DNA from: F-183 sp964627455
GTDB taxonomy: Bacteria; Acidobacteriota; Terriglobia; Bryobacterales; Bryobacteraceae
Direction: 5' to 3'
Assembly (NCBI GenBank): GCA_964627455.1
Contig: CAZVKC010000003.1
Span: forward strand, 124,001 to 188,000
Length of the DNA: 64,000 nt
Part shown: positions 58,164 through 64,000 of the stretch, piece by piece
Layout: the number at the start of each line of letters is the position of its first letter
Numbering within the stretch: position 1 is the stretch's first letter
Translations under genes and position numbers: made by a program
The notes under the pieces: model-generated
Databases searched by the model: none
Told to the model about the DNA's origin: nothing
The model's input: the letters and a program-made list of their open reading frames with translations, nothing else

Positions 58164-60845
58164 CTACGCCCGGGCCGGATCCTTCTTTTCCGGATCGATC
58201 CCGAGATCCCGAATCGCCTGCGCCGCAGCCGTCGCGTCGTACTTGCCGTCGCGAGCCAGCTTCGACAATGACGCCGCCGCGATCGACTCGGCGTCGATCT
58301 CGAAGTGGCGCCGCAGATAGTGGCGGTTGTCGCTCCGTCCGAATCCATCCGTGCCCAGCGACACCAGACGTCCCTGCAGCCAGGGCGCCAGTTGATCCGG
58401 CACGATCTTCATGTAGTCGGTCGAAGCGATGATCGGACCCTGCGCGCCTTCGAGCGCCTGCACGATGAACGGCACACGCGGCGTCTCGCTCGGGTGCAGC
58501 GTATTCCACCGCTCCGCAGCCAGCGCGTCGCGCCGCAGTTCGTTGTAGCTCGTCACGCTCCACACGTCGGCGTCGACGTTGTACTTCTCGGCCAGGATCT
58601 TCTGGGCCTTCAACGCCTCGTTCAGGATCGGACCGCTGCCGAACAACTGCACCTGCGCCGGACGGCCGCTCGCCGCCGCCTGATACCGGTAGATGCCCTT
58701 CAGGATTCCTTCACGGACATGGTCGCCCGCAGGCATCGGGGGTTGCGGATAGTTCTCGTTGCAGACGGTCAGGTAGTAGAAGAGATCTTCGTTCTCCTGG
58801 TACATCCGGCGGATGCCGTCCTGCACGATCACCGCGATTTCATACGCATAAGCCGGATCGTAAGCCGCGATCGTCGGCACCGTGCTCGCCAGCACATGGC
58901 TGTGGCCGTCCTGGTGCTGCAGGCCTTCGCCCAGCAGCGTCGTGCGACCAGCCGTGCCGCCCATCAGGAAGCCCTTGCCGCGCGAATCGGCGAACGCCCA
59001 CACGAGGTCGCCAATGCGCTGGAAGCCGAACATCGAGTAGTAGATGAAGAACGGAATCGTCGGCACGCCATAGTTGGCGTACGCGGTGCCGGCGGCCGTG
59101 AAGGTCGCCATCGCGCCCGCTTCGTTGATGCCTTCTTCGAGGATCTGGCCGTCCTTGGCTTCCTTGTAGTACAGCAGCACGTTCGAGTCGACCGGTTTGT
59201 ACAACTGGCCCTGGCTCGCGTAAATGCCGTAATCGCGGAACATCGACTCCATGCCGAAGGTACGAGCTTCGTCGGGGATGATCGGCACCACGTACTTGCT
59301 GAGTTCCGGAACCTTCATCAGCGACTTCAGTACACCCACGAAAGCCGCCGTCGTCGACGCCTCGCGGCCGCGCGATCCCTGCAGCGCATCGTGGAATGTT
59401 TCGAGCGCCGGAGCCTTGACTTCGATCTTCTTCACGTTGCGCGCCGGGAGCGGTCCGCCCTGCGCTTCCACGCGCTGGCGCAGGTACTGCATTTCCGGAC
59501 TGTCTTCCGCCGGCTTGTAGAATTCCAGCGACCGCACCTGCTCATCCGTGATCGGGATGTTGAAGCGGCGCTTCACGTAGATCAATTCGTCTTCGTTCAG
59601 CTTCTTCTGCTGGTGCGTGATGTTGCGGCCTTCGCCCGCTTCGCCCATGCCGAAGCCCTTGATCGTCTTGGCGAGGATGACCGTCGGTCCGCCGGTGTGC
59701 TCCACCGCGCGGCGATACGCGTTGTACACCTTCACCGCGTCGTGACCGCCGCGGCGCAGCTTGCGCAGGTCTTCGTCGCTCTTGTCCTTCACCAGTTCGA
59801 GCAGTTCGGGGTACTTGCCGAAGAACTCCTCGCGCAGAGCAGCGCCGCCGCGAGCCTTCATCGACTGGTATTCGCCGTCGACGCACTCTTCCATGCGCTT
59901 CAGCAGCAACCCGCTCTTGTCCTTGGCGAACAACTCGTCCCAGTCGCTGCCCCACAGGACCTTGATCACATTCCAGCCCGCGCCGCGGAAGGCGCCTTCG
60001 AGTTCCTGGATGATGCTGCCATTGCCGCGCACCGGACCATCCAGGCGCTGCAGGTTGCAGTTGACCACGAACACGAGGTTGTCGAGTTTCTCGCGGGTGG
60101 GCAGCGTGAGCGCGCCCAGCGATTCGGGCTCGTCGGTTTCGCCGTCGCCCAGGAACGCCCACACCTTGCGGTTGGTCTTGGCGATGATGCCGCGATTCTC
60201 GAGGTAGCGCATGAAGCGCGCCTGGTAGATCGCATTGATGGGGCCGAGGCCCATCGAAACGGTCGGGAACTGCCAGAAATTCGGCATCAACCACGGGTGC
60301 GGATAAGACGACAAGCCCGGGGTGTCGCGCAGTTCATGGCGGAAGTTCTTGAGGTGTTCCTCAGTCAGGCGGCCTTCGAGGAAGGCGCGCGAGTACATAC
60401 CCGGCGACGCGTGGCCCTGGAAGTAAATGCAGTCGCCCGGTTCGTTGCCGTAGGAGCCGCGGAAGAAGTGATTGAGGCCGATCTCAGTAAGGGTCGCGAG
60501 CGAAGCGTAGGTCGAGATGTGACCGCCGATATTCGGATCGTACTTGTTCTGCCGGACGACCATCGCGATCGCGTTCCAGCGGATGATAGCGCGGAGACGC
60601 TGCTCGATCGCCAGGTCACCAGGGTACGGGACCTGCTTGTCGACGGGAATCGTGTTCCTGTAGGGGGTATTGAGCCGGAGAGAGGAAGTGATACCGAGCA
60701 AAGCCGCCCGGTTCATCAATTGGGAGAGGAGGTAGCTGGCCCGCTCGGAGCCTGCGTCCGATACAACCTCATCCAGTGCCTCCAGCCATTCGCTGGTTTC
60801 CTGGGGATTGAGGTCTACCGATGCATCTGCTTTGGTTGTGAGCAT
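58164..60845 (-). CDS. aceE: Pyruvate dehydrogenase E1 component, homodimeric type
   Basis: 893 residues, the size of the single-chain E1 that decarboxylates pyruvate and acetylates the lipoyl E2. Family blocks: RYLENRGIIAKTNRKVWAFLGDGETDEPESLGALTL (thiamine-diphosphate motif GDGETDEPES), LDNLVFVVNCNLQRLDGPVRGNGSI, KGFGMGEAGEGRNITHQQKKL, and C-terminal TDGFGRSDNR with LRRHFEIDAE. No aceF or lpd gene is adjacent, so the E2 and E3 must be elsewhere. Convergent with the stomatin gene. Confidence 0.97.
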   Translation of the reverse strand: MLTTKADASVDLNPQETSEWLEALDEVVSDAGSERASYLLSQLMNRAALLGITSSLRLNTPYRNTIPVDKQVPYPGDLAIEQRLRAIIRWNAIAMVVRQNKYDPNIGGHISTYASLATLTEIGLNHFFRGSYGNEPGDCIYFQGHASPGMYSRAFLEGRLTEEHLKNFRHELRDTPGLSSYPHPWLMPNFWQFPTVSMGLGPINAIYQARFMRYLENRGIIAKTNRKVWAFLGDGETDEPESLGALTLPTREKLDNLVFVVNCNLQRLDGPVRGNGSIIQELEGAFRGAGWNVIKVLWGSDWDELFAKDKSGLLLKRMEECVDGEYQSMKARGGAALREEFFGKYPELLELVKDKSDEDLRKLRRGGHDAVKVYNAYRRAVEHTGGPTVILAKTIKGFGMGEAGEGRNITHQQKKLNEDELIYVKRRFNIPITDEQVRSLEFYKPAEDSPEMQYLRQRVEAQGGPLPARNVKKIEVKAPALETFHDALQGSRGREASTTAAFVGVLKSLMKVPELSKYVVPIIPDEARTFGMESMFRDYGIYASQGQLYKPVDSNVLLYYKEAKDGQILEEGINEAGAMATFTAAGTAYANYGVPTIPFFIYYSMFGFQRIGDLVWAFADSRGKGFLMGGTAGRTTLLGEGLQHQDGHSHVLASTVPTIAAYDPAYAYEIAVIVQDGIRRMYQENEDLFYYLTVCNENYPQPPMPAGDHVREGILKGIYRYQAAASGRPAQVQLFGSGPILNEALKAQKILAEKYNVDADVWSVTSYNELRRDALAAERWNTLHPSETPRVPFIVQALEGAQGPIIASTDYMKIVPDQLAPWLQGRLVSLGTDGFGRSDNRHYLRRHFEIDAESIAAASLSKLARDGKYDATAAAQAIRDLGIDPEKKDPARA

Positions 60846-60920
60846 GTTGTTGATCTGGTAAGACGGAAATTTCCTTTTCCAGGGTATCGTCTCACCCGGA
60901 CCCGCCGCAAACTCAATTTT

Positions 60921-60937
60921 CTAATGAGACCCATTAG
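60921..60937. promoter_or_regulatory. Inverted repeat upstream of the toxin-antitoxin pair
   Basis: CTAATG-AGACC-CATTAG, perfect 6-bp arms, 66 bp before the antitoxin ATG and just before TTGACG (60939-60944). It could be an autoregulatory operator; no good -10 follows that TTGACG. Confidence 0.35.
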
Positions 60938-61003
60938 CTTGACGGTATGGTACGGATCCCAACACGGGCAAAACCTGGATAATGTAAGGAAGGTACGCCC
61001 CAG

Positions 61004-61282
61004 ATGCAAATCACCCTCGAACTGCCGGAAGACATCGCGCACGGCCTGGAGGCCAAGTGGCACGACCTGTCCCGAGCCGCCCTGGAAAGCCTGGCGCTCG
61101 AAGCGTATCGTTCTCAAACCCTCTCCGCCGCGCAGATCCGCCGGCTGCTGGGATTCGAGACCCGGATGCAACTCGATGCATTCCTTAAGGAACACGACGT
61201 ATTCGACGAGATGACGCCAGAGGATTTCGCACGGGACCGCGAAACGCTCAAGCGAATCCGAACCGGGCCAAATCGTTCCTAA
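61004..61282 (+). CDS. UPF0175-family antitoxin
   Basis: 92 residues: MQITLELPEDIAHGLEAKWHDLSRAALESLALEAYRSQTLSAAQIRRLLGFETRM is the UPF0175 pattern, a short strand followed by a helix-turn-helix-like region with the conserved LSAAQIRRLLG. The ribosome site AAGGAAGG lies upstream. UPF0175 genes are usual partners of DUF3368 PIN toxins, and such a gene follows 12 bp later. Confidence 0.9.
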   Translation: MQITLELPEDIAHGLEAKWHDLSRAALESLALEAYRSQTLSAAQIRRLLGFETRMQLDAFLKEHDVFDEMTPEDFARDRETLKRIRTGPNRS

Positions 61283-61294
61283 TCGGATCCTCAG

Positions 61295-61771
61295 ATGATC
61301 GTTGTCGCTGACACATCCCCCCTGAACTACCTGGTGTTGATCGGCGAAATAGACATCCTCCCGAAGCTTTATGTTCGCGTTCTCATTCCGCCGGCCGTTC
61401 TCGCGGAGTTGAATCATCGGGGTACGCCGATTGCCGTTCGGGAGTGGATCTCGGCAACGCCGCACTGGTTGGAAGTTCGGCAGCCGAAAGAACCGCTGCG
61501 CCTGCCTCAACTCGATCCGGGTGAAACTGAGGCCATCGCCCTTGCTGCAGAACTGGCGGCAGATGTCATCCTCATCGACGAAATGGCTGGTCGGCGGGAG
61601 GCCGAACGCCAAGGGCTCCTGGTCGCGGGAACACTTTCAGTATTGGACGACGCCGACCGTGTGGGACTCCTCAACTTTGAGGAAGCAATAACAGCTCTTC
61701 AGTCGACCAGTTTTCGGGTTTCACGACGGGTACTGGAAGGGATCCGAAGGATTCGAACTGCAGGCCCTTAG
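61295..61771 (+). CDS. PIN-domain toxin (DUF3368 family)
   Basis: 158 residues. The acidic residues of the PIN nuclease are present: Asp6 (VVADTSPLNYL), Glu38 (PAVLAELNHRG), Glu77/Glu79 (LDPGETEAIALA) and Asp95 (VILIDEMAGRREA). Probable RNase blocked by the upstream antitoxin. The last four bases, TTAG, contain both its stop and the stop of the convergent gene. Confidence 0.9.
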   Translation: MIVVADTSPLNYLVLIGEIDILPKLYVRVLIPPAVLAELNHRGTPIAVREWISATPHWLEVRQPKEPLRLPQLDPGETEAIALAAELAADVILIDEMAGRREAERQGLLVAGTLSVLDDADRVGLLNFEEAITALQSTSFRVSRRVLEGIRRIRTAGP

Positions 61772-62532
61772 TGGTGTTCGTAGCTGACGACCCGCGTCAG
61801 TTTCCAGTGGCCGTCCTTACCCTCATGCCAGATGTGCAGGAACTTCGCCGGTGGACCCGTCTCCTCTTTGCCACTGGACCGGTTGTAGAACTTGTGCAGC
61901 CCCGTCTGAATCGCGCCGTAGCCGGGCACCGGGTAGACATCCATCGACACCAGTTCCCGGCGGACCTTGCCGCAAACGTTCTTCTGAGTCGCCTCCAGGA
62001 TGGGCGGCAGCGACGACATCAGCCCGCCCTTGTCGTGATAGAACTCGATGTTCGTGCTGTCAAACAACGCCTCGAATTTCTTCAGGTCACAGGCGTTGTA
62101 CGCGTCAAACAACTCTTTGTCGAGCGCCGCCAGACGAGTCTTCAGATCGGCGGCAGGCGCGCCGCCGGCGAAGTTCGCCCGCTTCACGGAAAGCTTCGCT
62201 GTCTGCGTCTGCCCCTCGTGCTGGCGCGTCACATCGCCTTTGATCTCATCCCCGCTCAACCGCAATTTGAATTTCATCACCGACTCCTCGCGGGCGATCT
62301 CGAACGTCAACTCACCGTCCGGTGACGCACTGCCGTTCTGAATCGCATACTGTTCACCGGCATTGGGACCACCCGATCCCGTCAGCTTGGAGCCGTCCTG
62401 TTTCAACACCAAATGAGCCGGACCTGGATGTCCGTCGTCTCGAAGCAGTTCGCCGGTCCATGTGCCGGTGGCGTCGGCGCCAAATGCCGCGACCGAAAGT
62501 GCGGCGCAAGCGAGCGGAAGCAGGAGATTCAT
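61768..62532 (-). CDS. Exported protein with SnoaL/NTF2-like C-terminal domain
   Basis: 254 residues from the ATG at 62532, with a signal peptide (LLLPLACAALSVAAFGA). Residues ~20-120 are a lipocalin-like sheet (GTWTGELLRDDGHPGPAHLVLKQDGSKLTGSGG). Residues ~130-254 (LAALDKELFDAYNACDLKKFEALFDSTNIEFYHDKGG, ending KFLHIWHEGKDGHWKLTRVVSYEHH) form an NTF2-like DUF4440 or SnoaL domain. No catalytic assignment. Its upstream region is shared with the divergent mannonate dehydratase-like gene. Confidence 0.8.
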   Translation of the reverse strand: MNLLLPLACAALSVAAFGADATGTWTGELLRDDGHPGPAHLVLKQDGSKLTGSGGPNAGEQYAIQNGSASPDGELTFEIAREESVMKFKLRLSGDEIKGDVTRQHEGQTQTAKLSVKRANFAGGAPAADLKTRLAALDKELFDAYNACDLKKFEALFDSTNIEFYHDKGGLMSSLPPILEATQKNVCGKVRRELVSMDVYPVPGYGAIQTGLHKFYNRSSGKEETGPPAKFLHIWHEGKDGHWKLTRVVSYEHH

Positions 62533-62602
62533 GAAGACTTCTACGGCGCCGCTTGGCCTGAAGTTCCGCCAAACCGCGGGCGGTGATATGATCGCGTGAA
62601 AC

Positions 62603-63727
62603 ATGAACCGGAGAACCTTCTTCGCGGCGACATCCGCCGCCGCCGTCGCATCCCAGATCGTCAATGCCCAGCAGCCGGCGAAAGCTCCTGAAAACCCTCG
62701 CGCCGAACGCCTCCCGCTGCCTCCCGTCAAAACCGGCCGGATGAAACTCGGCACGCAGAACGACTCGTCGAACGCCTCCCTCGCGGTGTTGTCCGCGCTC
62801 GGCGTCCACCACATCTGCAGCACGCTGCCGTCGCGCAAAATGGACGAGAACTGGACCGTCGACGGACTGTCACGCCTGCGCGATCGCGTCGAATCCTACG
62901 GCATCCATCTCGACATGGTGCCTCTGCCCCTCAGCTCCGCCTACATCACCAAGGCCGAATACCCGTCGATCATGATGGGCAAGAGTCCCGAACGCGACAA
63001 GGCGATCGACGAAATCTGCCAGATGATCCGCAATGTCGCGAAAGCCGGCATCCCGTCGGTGAAGTACAACATGTCCGTACTCGGCGTCGTCCGCTCGACC
63101 CCGACGCCCGGCCGCGGCGGCGCGCACTACTCGACCTTCAAATTCGCCAGCATCAAGCAGGATCCGCCGCTCACAGAAGCCGGACCCGTCCCCGCCGACC
63201 TCTACTGGGAACGCATCGAGTACTTCCTCAAGCGCGTGATCCCGGTCGCTACCGAATACAAGGTGAAGATGGCCTGCCATCCCAACGACCCGATGGTGCC
63301 CAAGGTGAAAGGCTTCCGCGGCGTCGAAACCGTCCTCGGCAACGCCGACGGATTGAAGCGTTTTGTCTCGATCGCCGAAAGTCCGTATCACGGCCTCAAC
63401 TTCTGCCAGGGGACCATTACCGAGTCGATGGAAAATCCCGACAAAGAGATCCACGACGTCATCCGCTACTTCGGCCAGAAGAAGAAGATTTTCAACGTCC
63501 ACTTCCGCAACATCCAGGGCAAGTTCCTCGACTTCCGCGAGACCTTCCCCGATGACGGCGACGTCAACTTCCTCCGCTGCATCCGCACCTACAAGGAAGT
63601 CGGCTACGACGGCATGATGATGCCGGACCATGTCCCGCACATCGACGGCGACGAAAAGGGCAAGCAGGCGTTCGCGTTCGCCTACGGCTACATCGCGGCG
63701 CTGATTCAGATGGTCTACTCGTCATGA
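62603..63727 (+). CDS. Tat-exported mannonate dehydratase-like TIM-barrel protein
   Basis: 374 residues. MNRRTFFAATSAAAVASQ is a twin-arginine signal, unusual for this family. The barrel carries the metal-site blocks of D-mannonate dehydratase: MACHPNDPMVPKVKGFRGVETVL, GLNFCQGTITESM, IFNVHFRNIQGKFLDFRETFPDDGDV and MMMPDHVPHIDGD. It may dehydrate an acidic sugar outside the cytoplasm or be an isomerase-type relative. It overlaps the next gene by 4 bp. Confidence 0.87.
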   Translation: MNRRTFFAATSAAAVASQIVNAQQPAKAPENPRAERLPLPPVKTGRMKLGTQNDSSNASLAVLSALGVHHICSTLPSRKMDENWTVDGLSRLRDRVESYGIHLDMVPLPLSSAYITKAEYPSIMMGKSPERDKAIDEICQMIRNVAKAGIPSVKYNMSVLGVVRSTPTPGRGGAHYSTFKFASIKQDPPLTEAGPVPADLYWERIEYFLKRVIPVATEYKVKMACHPNDPMVPKVKGFRGVETVLGNADGLKRFVSIAESPYHGLNFCQGTITESMENPDKEIHDVIRYFGQKKKIFNVHFRNIQGKFLDFRETFPDDGDVNFLRCIRTYKEVGYDGMMMPDHVPHIDGDEKGKQAFAFAYGYIAALIQMVYSS

Positions 63728-64000
63728 AGTACATGCCGGTTGCGTATGCCCTGCTGCTGGCCGCGACGATCCTGTTGCGGCCCAACAGCCAGGGCGTCGA
63801 ACCGCCTGGGATCGTCGCACTCGAACTCGCTACCACTGAGACGTTCGCCAACGTCATCATCGGAGGCTGGAGCGACAACGGCATCAAGGCCGCCAAACGG
63901 CTGCAGGCCGAGGACGATCCCTGGGTCCCGATCTATGCCGTGACACTCGCCACCGGCTGCATCATGGCTGGAGGCAAATGGGGCCGCCGCCTCATGCTCG
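63724..64000 (+). CDS. Membrane or exported protein, cut off by the window end
   Basis: Starts at the ATG overlapping the preceding stop (ATGA). 92 codons are visible: a hydrophobic start (YMPVAYALLLAATILL), a loop with GVEPPGIVALELATTETFANVIIGGW and a second hydrophobic stretch (IYAVTLATGCIMAGGKWG). No stop before 64000. No family assigned. Confidence 0.65.
   Translation, partial: MKYMPVAYALLLAATILLRPNSQGVEPPGIVALELATTETFANVIIGGWSDNGIKAAKRLQAEDDPWVPIYAVTLATGCIMAGGKWGRRLML

Noticed and set aside
60846..61003. PdhR-type operator upstream of aceE
   Set aside because: No AATTGGT-N3-ACCAATT-like sequence is present.
58305..61214. 969-residue open frame on the plus strand
   Set aside because: Antisense of aceE, with low-complexity Arg/His/Val composition; aceE is unmistakable on the other strand.
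1..64000. CRISPR arrays, insertion sequences, prophage or integrase genes
   Set aside because: No regularly spaced repeats, transposase motifs, terminal inverted repeats or phage genes were seen.

Overview
The window looks like a draft chromosomal scaffold from a soil Acidobacteriota, most likely the Solibacteres/Bryobacterales side. This is inferred from gene content, not from a marker gene. The signs are an SBBP beta-propeller protein, an Oar-like TonB-dependent outer-membrane protein with an N-terminal carboxypeptidase-regulatory domain, a DUF2934 protein, a sulfatase, a GH10 xylanase, several signal-peptide or Tat-exported hydrolases, and high GC throughout. A run of 100 N (28045-28144) marks an assembly gap. 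I see no insertion sequence, prophage, CRISPR array or rRNA. There is one tRNA.

Layout. 1-3.5 kb: SBBP protein (cut by the window edge), 3-methyladenine glycosylase, divergent thpR-plsY, a small cupin, a VOC protein. 3.5-10 kb: a stress/signalling block. A BON-domain protein, a hybrid histidine kinase, a CheY-like regulator and an NtrC-type sigma-54 activator are read leftward; a tandem universal stress protein is read rightward. The shared intergenic region holds an enhancer-like palindrome and a -24/-12 promoter candidate. 10-14.2 kb: GH10 xylanase, amidohydrolase, SPFH protein. 14.4-15.3 kb: tRNA-Ile and a small stress-like protein behind a textbook sigma-54 promoter. 15.3-22.3 kb: a seven-gene tetR-tolC-hlyD-ABC-ABC-permease-permease exporter operon (YbhGFSR/CecR type) with a 34-bp operator at its head. 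22.3-32.2 kb: S9 peptidase, NUP family protein, SDR, Oar-like receptor (gapped), serine hydrolase, ThDP enzyme. 32.2-35.2 kb: pckG-dctA, which fits growth on C4-dicarboxylates by gluconeogenesis. 35.3-38.8 kb: methyltransferase-like protein, DUF2934 protein and an overlapping four-gene set (Cys-rich protein, CbiX chelatase, ferredoxin reductase-like flavoprotein, two-helix membrane protein). 38.8-46.1 kb: LacI regulator, NikR, sorbosone dehydrogenase-like protein, NCS2 permease, DegP protease, cytochrome b561 with a Mo-cofactor oxidoreductase. 46.1-55.9 kb: leftward genes for mostly exported proteins (aspartyl protease, regulatory-domain protein, sulfatase, DUF6786-like, NHL propeller, DUF362, unknowns). 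56-64 kb: NfeD-stomatin pair, pyruvate dehydrogenase E1, UPF0175/PIN toxin-antitoxin pair, SnoaL-like protein, mannonate dehydratase-like protein and a cut-off membrane protein.

Gene ends are packed tightly. Many operon junctions are 4-bp ATGA overlaps, and four of ten convergent pairs share overlapping stop codons. The most coherent new idea is a small sigma-54 stress circuit. The two-component operon at 3.5-8.9 kb ends in a GSFTGA-containing activator, and two stress-type genes (9172-10035 and 14823-15269) have -24/-12 promoters. A second window-wide signal is a strong excess of the palindrome GGATCC.
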